Source: Candidatus Aminicenantes bacterium UBA2190
GTDB taxonomy: Bacteria; Acidobacteriota; Aminicenantia; UBA2199
Direction: 5' to 3'
Length of the DNA stretch: 54,452 bases
Assembly (NCBI GenBank): GCA_002335385.1
Contig: DCVK01000021.1
Span: forward strand, 1 to 54,452
Position 1 is the stretch's first letter. Every line of letters begins with the position of its first letter. The notes below the pieces were generated by a model. The model saw nothing but the letters and a program-made list of their open reading frames with translations, did no database searches and was not told the origin of the DNA. The translations under genes and the position numbers were made by a program. Of the stretch, positions 24,610-33,794 are shown one piece after another.

Positions 24610-24638
24610 TTGTAAAAACCCTGTATTTCCAGCATAAT
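24610..24638 (+). promoter_or_regulatory. Sigma-70 promoter for the alpha-2-macroglobulin gene
   Basis: TTGTAA at 24610-24615, 17-nt spacer, CATAAT at 24633-24638. The message would have a leader of about 75 nt ending in GGAGGCGG before ATG 24720. Confidence 0.65.
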
Positions 24639-24719
24639 CCGCCCTGGGAAACACTCCCCGGCAATTTTCGCGCGCCGGCCGTCTGACACTGCTGAACGGC
24701 GCGAACGAAGGAGGCGGAC

Positions 24720-27700
24720 ATGAAGCTATCTCTACCCATTCTGGGTATATTGGTTCCGGCGTTGTTGGCGGTCGGCCTGGCCGGGGACCAGCCGGCCGAC
24801 CCCCTGAGGGCGGCCTACAATCTTTCCGGGGTCCTGCAGGGCTTGGAGAACAAGGAGCTGACCGTCACTTTTTCCGACGACATGCTCCCTTTGGGCGGCC
24901 AGCGCGACGGTGCCTCCCTGGTCAGGATCGCTCCGGCGGTCAAGGGTGAATTCTTCTGGCGCGGCAACCGCACCCTGGCCTTCAAGCCGCAGACCCGCTT
25001 CCGCTATTCGACCACCTACACCGCCGTCATCGCGGCCGGGACCCGCTCGCTCTCTGGAAAGGTACTCCCCGCTAAACTGAGCTGGCAATGGCTCACCTCC
25101 CTGGCGTATCCAGCCGAGGTCAGGACCGCCGGCCAGAAGCATTTCTCGGATCTGCCTCCCGGGAAGAAACTGGATTTCCAGGTCTGGGTGAAGGACTCCC
25201 TGACCCTGCGCTTCGATCAGCCCGTTTCAGCCGCTGACGCCGACGGCTTCATTGTTTTGAGAGAGGCGAAAAGCGGGGCCAGGGCACCGGTGCGCTCCCT
25301 GCAAAAAGGAGCCCAGGAGATCGAGATCCAATATGTCAGGGACCTGAAACGAGGGATCCCCTACGAATTCATCCTGAAAAGGGGCTTTTGCGGCAGCGAG
25401 GGGACGACGGGGACGAGCAAGGATTTCACCTTCACCTTCGCGACTGTGGCTGACTTCAACTACTCCGGCAGGCGAGACCTGGTCCTTTTTCCCGATTCGC
25501 CCTATTGCTGGCTGCCCTTCTCCAACCCGCTCGCCAAATTCGACAAAAGCAGCATCGCGATATTCAGGATGACTGGAGTGGAAAAGACTCCCCTGAAGTT
25601 CCATTCCGAAAGCCGCTATTACGAAAATTCCGCCTTGCAATTGCGGGTCGAGGATGAATTGTCTTCGGGTGACGCGCTGAACATCGAGGTCGACCGCGAC
25701 CTGGCCAATATCTACAAGGAGCAGCTCCCGGAAAAGCTCGTTCTCGAGGCCCGGGTCTGCTCCAGCCGTTCCCCGCATATCGACTTTTCCCTGCAAGACA
25801 ACAAATTGTCCATGCGCGCCAAAAGCATGAAGCAGGCCACCGTCAGGATGCTCAAGCTCAAGCCCGAATTTTATGCCCAGCTGACAAACCGGGATTTCGG
25901 CATGCTGCAGCAAAAGGATTTCAAAACCGGTCTCGTCGAAAAGGAGATCCTGCGCAAGTTCAGCGGTCTGCCGGAGAAACTGAACAACCCCGCCTTGAAG
26001 GATCAGGAGCTGGGGTCGCCCCTGGGATTCTTCGCCTTTTTGGTCCAGCGCTTTGAGCCTTACAACGCCTGCGGGGACATCGCCCTGATGCGCCTGCCCA
26101 TGGCTCGTCCGTCCGAATTGCAGGTTTTTCATCGCCGCAACATGGACATGGTGGTCAAGGCCGGCCAGGGGCAGACCCTGTACTGGCTGTACGACAACCG
26201 CAGCGGAAAAGGCCTGGGAAAGATCCCGTTTTCCCTCAAGGGGGATGTCAAGGACCCCCTGCCCCTGGGAGAATCGGCCGCAAACGGCGTGCTGCTCAGC
26301 GACAGGGAGATCCAGGAATCCGACCTGGTCATGGCCAGGAATACGGACGACGGCGACATGGCCCTGGCCCGGATCGGCCGCCGGCCCCCGTCCGACCGGG
26401 AGGTCAGGATCACCGTGTTCAGCGAGCGGGACTTCTACCGGCCCGGCGACCCGGTCCATGTCGCCGGGGTGGTCAAGGAATACGCGTCGGGAAAAGTATC
26501 CTCAGCCAAGGCGACATCGGCTTCACTGGAGATCATCGGCCCTGATTGGCAGAAGGTCAAAACAGACACGCTGCCGCTCGACCGCTGGGGCGGCTTTCAG
26601 TATGAATTCAGGTCCGACCCGGCAGGCAAGAAAGGGCGTTATCGCATCCAGGTAAACGTCCAGGACGAGCAGCGTTGGCAGGGCGTGCGTGACATTACCA
26701 TCGATTACTATCAGCCGGACACTTTTAAGATGACGATCTCCGGCATGGCGAAACACTACCTGCCCGAGGACATGTTCCGCCCCGTGGCCAGCGGTGCTTA
26801 CCTGGCCGGCAACCCCATGGCCGGGGATGGAGTTTCATATCATCTTGCACTGCAACCGGTCACGGCGCAGGTTTTCAGGACCATGGACCTTGAACGGCAC
26901 CGCTTCGGCCTGGATGTGGACCTGACCCGGAGCGATCCCCCCATCGCCGGCGAAAATAAACTGGACCGCACCGGCCAGCATGCACTCGCCATCCCCATGA
27001 GCTCTTTTCCGCGAACCAATCACCTTGCCGATCTCCATTTTACAACGACCGGGAAAACGGCCGAAGGCAAGGAGTTTACCGCCCGGGCCCGCTCGCTGTT
27101 TTTCCCGGGAAACCTCCTGACCGGCATTCGTGTCGGCTATTACCAGAACCTGAGGGACGAGGTCAAAGCCTCCCTGGCCCTGGTCGATTCCACCGGGAAA
27201 CCAGTATCCGGAGAGATCCGGGTCACCCTTTACCGCGAGCATAACGAAAATCACCAACGCAAATTGAAAAAAATGTCGGGGCCCGACGATATCTACGTCA
27301 ATGAGACCAAGATCCATGCGTTCCGTGTCGCTGAAGCCGGGCGCTATGTCCTGCGCTGCGACACCCCGGACGCCAAAGGCCGCGTGGTTTCGACATCGAG
27401 CGGATTCTTTGCCTGGGACGGCGGCTATGCCGACCAGGACAGCCGGCTCAGGATTGAGTCTGAGGGGACGAGCCTGCACAGCGGGGAAACGCTGAAATGC
27501 TTCATCCGTTCCCCCCGGGAAGGTCAGGCGCTGGTGACCATTGAAAAGGGCAAGGTCCTGGAGTCTTGGGTCATCGAGCTGCAGAAGATGACGCCGCTGG
27601 AGATTCCTATCAAGAAGGAGCACTTCCCGGGCATCCGCGTCAGCGTCATCGCCATGTTCGAGAACAATGTCTCCGAGGAGGCGACCAGGGATTTTCAGGT

Positions 27701-30464
27701 CAAGGATGAAGGCAAGACCTTGCACGTCGCCCTGGAATGCCCCGGCGAGATCAAGCCGGCCAGCAAGACGAAAGTGATGATCCAGGTCCGCGACCAGCAG
27801 AAAAACGGGGCGCACGCAAAGCTCTTCGTCTACGCCGTGGATGAGGGGAATCTCTCGCTGCAGGGCTACAGTACTCCCGACGCTCACCAGCGCTTCTACT
27901 ACGTCAACCCGCTGGGAATGAGGGTTCTCGGGACCTACTATTCGAAGAACTACACGCATTGGACATTCGAGCGCCCCATGATGGACATCGATCTGCGGCA
28001 GCCGGCCATTTTCGGCTGCGTTTTCAAGCCCGATGGCACCCCCCTGGCCGGAGCGACCGTCACCCTTGAAGATGAAAAGCACAATAGGCTAAAAACGACG
28101 ACGACCAGCGCCCAGGGGTACTACAGTTTTCCCGGCCTGCCCGGCCGCCACTACGCAGTCAAGGCCGAAGCCAAGGGCTTCCATCCTTTTCTGCAATCCG
28201 ACATCTACTTCAATGGCCATGATCACCGCCCCCTTGACATGGCGCTGCTTCCGACTACGGCGGACAAATATTGGAGCATGAAAGATGAGTTGGGCGTTGT
28301 GGGCGGCATCGCCGGCGGCGTGCTGGGCGGGGTCGAGGGCGGGATGATGCCCGCCCCCATGGCCGCGGAGATGAAAAGCATGGCCCGCATGAAGGAACTG
28401 GGAGAAGCCGAGGATGGGACCGGCGGCAGCATGGACACCTCCGGGATCCGTGTGCGCAGCGATTTCAAGGAGGTCCTGTTCTTCAAAAGCGTGGAAACCG
28501 ATGCGGCGGGGAATGCCACAATCGATTTCACGAGCTCGGACCAGCTCTCCACTTATCGAATCATGGCTGTGGCCTACAGCGAGGATCGTTTCGGCAACGC
28601 TGAAAAAAGGATCCTCGTCAGCAAGGACCTGCTCATCTCCGAGGCCCTGCCCGAGTTCGCCCGCCAGGATGACGAATTCCTGGCCGGGGTGCAGCTCAGC
28701 AACCGTACCGCTCAGAAGCTCCCGTTCACCCTGCTGGTAAAGCCCGCCGGCATCACCGTCAGGGGCACAGCACAGGTTAAGGGCACCCTGGATGCGCGCG
28801 GCAATGGCCTGTTCCAGTTCCCATTCCTGGCCGACCGCATCGGCGAGGCCAAGGTCGAATTCTTTGCCCTCAGCTCCGCCGACAAGGACGGGCTGGAGAA
28901 GAAGTTTTTCGTTGGCGATCGCCTGGTCCGCGAGACGCTGCTCGACTTTGCCAGCGGCAAGAGCGTGAAGAAATTGATCGAACCACAGGCCGAGGGCGAG
29001 GAGCAATCCGTCGCCATCAAGGCCGCACCATCATTGCTCCGGCCCGCGGTCAACATCGCCAAAAAACTCGTTTTCTATCCGTATGAGTGCCTGGAGCAGC
29101 GGACTTCCAAGGTGATGCCTTTCCTGGCCCTCAGCCCGGCGCTGACCGAACGCCTCGATTTGGGCCTAGACCAGAAGCAGATCCGCGAGGCGGTCGCCGG
29201 CTACCTGAAGATCATCCCCGAGTTCATGAGCGGGAACGGGGCATTGTCTTATTACCGCGGCGGGCAATACACCTCCGACTACCTGACGGCTTACGTCCTG
29301 TGGGCCCTGCACCTGGCCAAGGAAAGCGATTACTATATCGATCCGCAGCTGGTGCAGCGGCTGACGGCATACCTGCGGGGGGCCAATCTCGACAAGACCT
29401 GCGACAGCTTTTACCAGTTCGTTCTGAGCCTGCACAAAAATGCCGATAATAAAAGATTAATAAAGCTGGCGGCGGAACGCGACAGCCTGCCCCTGCCCGG
29501 GAAGGTTTTTCTCTACCGCGCCCTGCACAACCAGGGGATCGAGGCCGGCTTGCTCACGGCCATGCTGGCCGAATTCAACAACAGCTTGCAGGTCGAGGCC
29601 GATTTTGCCTACTTCGATGCCGGCGAGTTCACATACCACCGCGATTTCCCCTTCTATTCATCACGCTTCGCGACGGCGTTGCTTCTCCAGGCCGTTCTCG
29701 AAGTGGAGAAGGGCCACGTGCTGGCCGAGCGCATCATCAACTGGCTCCTCGAAGCCGAGCCCCATTGCTGGAACACCACCCAGACCAACTTCTGGATCCT
29801 CTGCGCCATGGACGAATACCTGAGGCAGGTGGAAAAGACCCCGGCGCGCGGGGCCGAGATCACGCTACTGGGGGATACGAGGGCAAAGGCGTTCGCTAAC
29901 AGCCAAGATACGTTGCAAATGCAAAAAAAGATAGAAGACAAGAGCAAGCCGATCGAAGTGACGGTCAAAGCCGATCAACCGGTCTATGTCACCAGTGAAC
30001 TGACCTGGAAGCTGGGCCAAGCGGGGAAAAAGAGCCGCGGCATCGACATCCAGCGCAACGTTTACAACGAGAAAGGTGAGCCCGTCAACGACTTCCAGCA
30101 CGGCCAGGTCTACATGGTGGAGCTGCTGATCGAGGCCGACAAGGAGGTCCCCTACGGAGTGATCGACGAGCCGCTGGCCGCCGGTTTCGAGCTGCTGCGC
30201 CAGGACGTCGCCACGACGCGCGCGCTGAAGGAGTTCAATACCCAGCATACAAATTCCTGGCGCGCGCCATGGGCTCGGCAGGAGAACGCCGCCGACCGCC
30301 TGGTCTTTTATACGTACCTGCTGCAGGGACGGATGCGCATTGTCTACTTCATCAAGGCCATGTACAGCGGCCGCTTCACCTGGATGCCGGCCGTCGCCCA
30401 GGGCATGTACCATCCCCAGTACTTCGGCCGCACGGCGATCGAAACGGTTGAGGTGAAGGAATAG
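24720..30464 (+). CDS. Alpha-2-macroglobulin-like protein with thioester motif
   Basis: 1914 residues, exported by a signal peptide without lipobox Cys, so likely soluble periplasmic. Bacterial A2Ms trap and covalently hold invading proteases. The MG domains occupy the first ~1100 residues (ERDFYRPGDPVHVAGVVKE marks the MG3/4 region), the A2M domain has SSDQLSTYRIMAVAYSEDRFG, and the thioester domain has YPYECLEQRTSK with C near residue 1457, i.e. an intact CxEQ. Two features are unusual: a carboxypeptidase-regulatory-like beta domain (GTPLAGATVTLED...GYYSFPGLPG) at about 1095-1170, and a Gly-rich linker (GGIAGGVLGGVEGG) near 1195-1210. The C-terminus ends with the usual GRFTWMPAVAQGMYHP. No pbpC neighbour, but a lytic transglycosylase precedes it. 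Confidence 0.94.
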   Translation: MKLSLPILGILVPALLAVGLAGDQPADPLRAAYNLSGVLQGLENKELTVTFSDDMLPLGGQRDGASLVRIAPAVKGEFFWRGNRTLAFKPQTRFRYSTTYTAVIAAGTRSLSGKVLPAKLSWQWLTSLAYPAEVRTAGQKHFSDLPPGKKLDFQVWVKDSLTLRFDQPVSAADADGFIVLREAKSGARAPVRSLQKGAQEIEIQYVRDLKRGIPYEFILKRGFCGSEGTTGTSKDFTFTFATVADFNYSGRRDLVLFPDSPYCWLPFSNPLAKFDKSSIAIFRMTGVEKTPLKFHSESRYYENSALQLRVEDELSSGDALNIEVDRDLANIYKEQLPEKLVLEARVCSSRSPHIDFSLQDNKLSMRAKSMKQATVRMLKLKPEFYAQLTNRDFGMLQQKDFKTGLVEKEILRKFSGLPEKLNNPALKDQELGSPLGFFAFLVQRFEPYNACGDIALMRLPMARPSELQVFHRRNMDMVVKAGQGQTLYWLYDNRSGKGLGKIPFSLKGDVKDPLPLGESAANGVLLSDREIQESDLVMARNTDDGDMALARIGRRPPSDREVRITVFSERDFYRPGDPVHVAGVVKEYASGKVSSAKATSASLEIIGPDWQKVKTDTLPLDRWGGFQYEFRSDPAGKKGRYRIQVNVQDEQRWQGVRDITIDYYQPDTFKMTISGMAKHYLPEDMFRPVASGAYLAGNPMAGDGVSYHLALQPVTAQVFRTMDLERHRFGLDVDLTRSDPPIAGENKLDRTGQHALAIPMSSFPRTNHLADLHFTTTGKTAEGKEFTARARSLFFPGNLLTGIRVGYYQNLRDEVKASLALVDSTGKPVSGEIRVTLYREHNENHQRKLKKMSGPDDIYVNETKIHAFRVAEAGRYVLRCDTPDAKGRVVSTSSGFFAWDGGYADQDSRLRIESEGTSLHSGETLKCFIRSPREGQALVTIEKGKVLESWVIELQKMTPLEIPIKKEHFPGIRVSVIAMFENNVSEEATRDFQVKDEGKTLHVALECPGEIKPASKTKVMIQVRDQQKNGAHAKLFVYAVDEGNLSLQGYSTPDAHQRFYYVNPLGMRVLGTYYSKNYTHWTFERPMMDIDLRQPAIFGCVFKPDGTPLAGATVTLEDEKHNRLKTTTTSAQGYYSFPGLPGRHYAVKAEAKGFHPFLQSDIYFNGHDHRPLDMALLPTTADKYWSMKDELGVVGGIAGGVLGGVEGGMMPAPMAAEMKSMARMKELGEAEDGTGGSMDTSGIRVRSDFKEVLFFKSVETDAAGNATIDFTSSDQLSTYRIMAVAYSEDRFGNAEKRILVSKDLLISEALPEFARQDDEFLAGVQLSNRTAQKLPFTLLVKPAGITVRGTAQVKGTLDARGNGLFQFPFLADRIGEAKVEFFALSSADKDGLEKKFFVGDRLVRETLLDFASGKSVKKLIEPQAEGEEQSVAIKAAPSLLRPAVNIAKKLVFYPYECLEQRTSKVMPFLALSPALTERLDLGLDQKQIREAVAGYLKIIPEFMSGNGALSYYRGGQYTSDYLTAYVLWALHLAKESDYYIDPQLVQRLTAYLRGANLDKTCDSFYQFVLSLHKNADNKRLIKLAAERDSLPLPGKVFLYRALHNQGIEAGLLTAMLAEFNNSLQVEADFAYFDAGEFTYHRDFPFYSSRFATALLLQAVLEVEKGHVLAERIINWLLEAEPHCWNTTQTNFWILCAMDEYLRQVEKTPARGAEITLLGDTRAKAFANSQDTLQMQKKIEDKSKPIEVTVKADQPVYVTSELTWKLGQAGKKSRGIDIQRNVYNEKGEPVNDFQHGQVYMVELLIEADKEVPYGVIDEPLAAGFELLRQDVATTRALKEFNTQHTNSWRAPWARQENAADRLVFYTYLLQGRMRIVYFIKAMYSGRFTWMPAVAQGMYHPQYFGRTAIETVEVKE

Positions 30465-30493
30465 CGCGAGGACCGGCCATTACCCCTTCACCA

Positions 30494-32368
30494 TCAGTTG
30501 GGGAGGTTTGAGCGCCGGCTGCGCGGTGCGGTCATGGCCTCGATGCTGAGGGCTTCATCCAATTCTTGGGCGTCCAGGTATCCTTTCTCCAAAACGATTT
30601 CACGGACCGGGCGTCCCGTCTGCAGGGCCAGTCGAGCCACCTCGGAGCAGCGTTCGTACCCGATAGCCGGCAGGAGGGCGGTAACGATGCCGATGCTGTT
30701 TTCCACCAGCTTGCGGCAATGCTCGGCGTTGGCGGTGATCCCGCGCAGGCACTTGTCGGCGAGCACGTGCACGGCCGCGTTGAGCATGCGCAGGCTGGTG
30801 GCCAGCGCGAACGTCAGAACCGGCTCCATGACGTTCAGCTGCAGCTGCCCCGCTTCGGCGGCCAGCGTCAGGGTCAGGTCGTTGCCGATGACCTGGAAGG
30901 CTACCTGGTTGACCACTTCGGGGATGACGGGATTGACCTTGCCCGGCATGATGCTGCTGCCGGGCTGCATGGCCGGCAGGTTGATCTCGTGCAGGCCGCA
31001 GCGTGGGCCGCTGCTGAGCAGCCGCAAATCGTTGCACATCTTGCTGATCTTGACCGCAGCCCGCTTGAGTGCTCCACTGAACAGCACGAATGCGCCGGTA
31101 TCGGGCGTGGCCTCGATGAGGTTCGCCGCCAGGCTCACGTCGAAGCCACTGATCCGGCGAAGCTCGGACACAACCTCCCTGCTGAAGTCGGGATCGGCGC
31201 AGATGCCGGTGCCGATGGCGGTCGCCCCCATGTTCACCTCCAAGAGAAGCCGGGCACTTTCACGCAAGCGCTCGATGTCCTCGCCCGTGGTGATGGCATA
31301 CGCCTCGAACTCCTGGCCCAGGGTCATGGGGACGGCATCCTGGAGTTGCGTGCGGCCCATTTTTATCACATGGTTGAATTCGGCACCCTTGGCATGCAAT
31401 ACCTTCTTCATCTTCTCCAGGGCCGCCAGCAGGTCCTGACTCTGCTGATGGATGGCCAGCCGCACGGCGGTCGGGTAGACGTCATTGGTGCTCTGCCCCA
31501 GGTTGACGTGGTCGTTGGGATGGCAGTGGATGTAATCCCCCCGTTCCCTGCCGAGGATCTCCAGGGCCCGGTTGGCGATGACCTCGTTGGCGTTCATGTT
31601 GCTGGAGGTTCCGGCCCCGCCCTGGATCATGTCCACCGGGAAATGGCCGTGCCAATGGCCGTCAATGATCTCCTGGCAGGCCTGATCGATGGCTCCGGCG
31701 ATGTCGCCGGCCAGAAGACCCAGGCGGTGATTGGCCCGGGCGGCTGCCTGCTTGACCATGGCCAGGCTGCGCACCAGCACCGGGAAGTGGCTCAAGGGAA
31801 CGCCGGTGATAGGGAAGTTTTGCAAAGCCCGCAGGGTCTGGACGCCGAACAGGGCGTCGCTGGGCACGTCGAGGCGGCCGATCAGGTCCACTTCCGAACG
31901 GGTGCGCCCGCTGGCATAGGCCTGCTCGCGGCCGCTACGCCCACTGCCGGTGTACAGCAAGCGCCGGTGCAGGACATTGGCCACCTTGGTCAGAATGTGG
32001 ATGGCGGCGCCCCCGTCCTTTGCCAACTTGGACAGGACGGCCTCTCTGGGCAGTTCGTAGAGCAGGGCCGCCGTCAGCGTCTGGGCCGACGCCATGTGGG
32101 CGGCGGGCATCAGAAAGGCCTGTTCACCGATCGCGTCGCCGGCTCCGAGGATGATCAGGCGCTCGGGGCCCGATCCGCTGTCGCGGAGGATTTCCACCCG
32201 CCCCTCGGCGATGACGAAGCAAGCGCGGCGGGGCTCTCCCTGGCGAAAAAGAAAGGTTCCCGCCGGCACGCGCCGGGGCCGGGCCGTCCGGGACACCAGA
32301 TCGAGGTCCTGGTCGTCCAGCTCGCGAAAAATCTCACAACGGCGCAGGGAGTTTCTGATCGCATCCAT
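30494..32368 (-). CDS. Cyclic-nucleotide-binding domain fused to aspartate ammonia-lyase
   Basis: 624 residues. I chose ATG 32368, 8 nt after GGAGG; an upstream GTG would overlap that site. Residues ~10-125 form a cNMP-binding domain (FLFRQGEPRRACFVIAEGRVEIL, then IGEQAFL). From ~150 the fumarase/aspartase family follows: LIGRLDVPSDALFGVQT, GAGTSSNMNANEV, HPNDHVNLGQSTNDVYPTA, GRTQLQDAVPMTLGQEF, and GSSIMPGKVNPVIPE (near 470), the catalytic serine loop. Aspartase makes fumarate and ammonia from aspartate. A fumarase C activity is possible, but the QDAVPMTLGQE segment favours aspartase. The cNMP module suggests allosteric control, though a canonical PBC arginine is not obvious (GEQAFLMPAAHMAS). 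Confidence 0.88.
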   Translation of the reverse strand: MDAIRNSLRRCEIFRELDDQDLDLVSRTARPRRVPAGTFLFRQGEPRRACFVIAEGRVEILRDSGSGPERLIILGAGDAIGEQAFLMPAAHMASAQTLTAALLYELPREAVLSKLAKDGGAAIHILTKVANVLHRRLLYTGSGRSGREQAYASGRTRSEVDLIGRLDVPSDALFGVQTLRALQNFPITGVPLSHFPVLVRSLAMVKQAAARANHRLGLLAGDIAGAIDQACQEIIDGHWHGHFPVDMIQGGAGTSSNMNANEVIANRALEILGRERGDYIHCHPNDHVNLGQSTNDVYPTAVRLAIHQQSQDLLAALEKMKKVLHAKGAEFNHVIKMGRTQLQDAVPMTLGQEFEAYAITTGEDIERLRESARLLLEVNMGATAIGTGICADPDFSREVVSELRRISGFDVSLAANLIEATPDTGAFVLFSGALKRAAVKISKMCNDLRLLSSGPRCGLHEINLPAMQPGSSIMPGKVNPVIPEVVNQVAFQVIGNDLTLTLAAEAGQLQLNVMEPVLTFALATSLRMLNAAVHVLADKCLRGITANAEHCRKLVENSIGIVTALLPAIGYERCSEVARLALQTGRPVREIVLEKGYLDAQELDEALSIEAMTAPRSRRSNLPN

Positions 32369-32479
32369 GGGTTTCACCTCCGGTCCCGGGCGGACCGCCT
32401 GATCATACCATAAACAGGTGGTAGCCGTTGACTTCCATCCTGGAGCTGGAATCCCGATCCGCCATCCAGGCGGTTGAAG

Positions 32480-33286
32480 TCAGGGGGCGAGAAGGGAAGC
32501 GGCCTTTTCCGAGAGTGAAGCGTCGGGTTCACGGCCCTTGGTTTCCGTAAGCAAAGAGGCGCTGACGCCGGCCATGGCCAGGGGGGCGATGAACGCCTGG
32601 TGCAGATACCAGGAGATCACCGCGGCCAGGGCGACGCCGACGGTGACCGGCGCCCCGGCGACGCGGAAGAAGAACCAGTTGGGCAGGGCCAGGCAGAGGA
32701 ACAGGAGCGCCAGGCCCGTCACCGAGAATCCCAGCCAGCGCCGCGCCAGGGCGGACGTCCGCGCCCCGTGCCGGCAATAGAGGGCCAGCCCTTCCCGAAG
32801 CGCTGCCTCAATCGGGCCGCCGCGGGTGAAGGCAAGGGCCAGAATGGCCGGTCTGAAGAGCGACTGGACCGGCCGGGCGCCGCTGCCGGATGCCGGCCCG
32901 ATCTCCCGGCCCAGGCTGGCCAGGGCCCGGCGCAAGCCCCGGTTCCAGCGCGCCCAGGCCGAGTGCGAGGGAAACCATTGCCCGACTGCGGCCTTGGCCC
33001 GGCAGGAATCGGCTCCGGAAAAAAGATAAAGCATGGCGGCCAGGCGGCGGAAGAGAAACCAGCGCCTCCAGGCCGTCAGCGTCAGCCAGCCGGCCATCAG
33101 GATGGCGGCGGTGATGATCCAGGCGGCCACAGGCGCCGAGATGAGCGCCAGGCGCAGGGCGACGAGAAAAATCGCGAACTCCAGGAGGACCAGCAGTCCA
33201 GCTAATACCAGAACGCCCGCATAGGGAAGGTATGCCGGAAACGCCCGGGCCAGGGCGGCCAGCGCCCCGCGGAAATTCAGTTCCAA
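32480..33286 (-). CDS. Membrane protein of unknown function at the end of the leuCD operon
   Basis: 268 residues if it starts at TTG 33286, six bases after the leuD stop; no in-frame ATG or GTG lies near the beginning. Four or five hydrophobic segments are visible: YAGVLVLAGLLVLLEFAIFLVAL, APVAAWIITAAILMAGWLTL, FSVTGLALLFLCLALPNWFFF and a last one around VGVALAAVISWYLHQAF. Between helices lies a region with C-R-A-K-A and W-F-P-S-H-S-A-W. I do not recognise the family. Its placement suggests transport or membrane attachment of a metabolite of the operon, which is only inference. Confidence 0.6.
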   Translation of the reverse strand: MELNFRGALAALARAFPAYLPYAGVLVLAGLLVLLEFAIFLVALRLALISAPVAAWIITAAILMAGWLTLTAWRRWFLFRRLAAMLYLFSGADSCRAKAAVGQWFPSHSAWARWNRGLRRALASLGREIGPASGSGARPVQSLFRPAILALAFTRGGPIEAALREGLALYCRHGARTSALARRWLGFSVTGLALLFLCLALPNWFFFRVAGAPVTVGVALAAVISWYLHQAFIAPLAMAGVSASLLTETKGREPDASLSEKAASLLAP

Positions 33287-33291
33287 CCGGA

Positions 33292-33792
33292 TCAGCCCTT
33301 GCCCTTGGCCTCGAGCAGCAGCTTGCGGGTGAAGGGGATCAGGCCGCCGGCATCGATGATCGCCTGCCGCGCCTTGGGCATGGGGATCAAGGGGAAGCTC
33401 TTGCCCGAGGTCTGGTTGACCACCTGTTCGGCGGTGATCTCCAGCTCGTCGCCCTCGTTGGCCTCGATCGTCGGGCAGATGACCATCTTCAGGCCGAGGT
33501 TGATGGCATTCTGCATGAATATCCGCGAGAAGTTGCGGGCCACGACCACGAAGTCGGGCCCCTTCAGGCACGAGGCGGCCTGCTCGCGGGACGAGCCGCA
33601 GCCGAAGTTCTTGCCGGCCACGATGATGCTCCCTTTGGGGAACTCGTTCTTCTTAATCTTGGCATTGAATTCAGGATAATCGACGAAGGCATACTGCGGC
33701 GTCTCGGTCGGCAGCACTGTGGCCATGAAGCGCCCGGGGTAGATGATGTCGGTGGAGACGTCGTCTCCGACCTTGAAAACGACTTTGGCCAT
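33292..33792 (-). CDS. leuD: Aconitase-superfamily small subunit (LeuD-like)
   Basis: 166 residues, the size of archaeal-type stand-alone LeuD. It has DVSTDIIYPGRFMATV, the GSSREQAA swivel motif (FGCGSSREQAASCL) and FSRIFMQNAINLGL. In partner subunits the loop after PGR sets specificity: here it is F22-M23-A24-T25, where homoaconitases carry Arg (YLRT) and isopropylmalate isomerases carry a hydrophobic residue. Ala argues against homoaconitate and for a small or methyl-bearing substrate such as isopropylmalate or citramalate, but citrate cannot be excluded. It starts 2 nt after leuC and forms the dehydratase heterodimer with it. Confidence 0.88.
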   Translation of the reverse strand: MAKVVFKVGDDVSTDIIYPGRFMATVLPTETPQYAFVDYPEFNAKIKKNEFPKGSIIVAGKNFGCGSSREQAASCLKGPDFVVVARNFSRIFMQNAINLGLKMVICPTIEANEGDELEITAEQVVNQTSGKSFPLIPMPKARQAIIDAGGLIPFTRKLLLEAKGKG

Positions 33793-33794
33793 GG

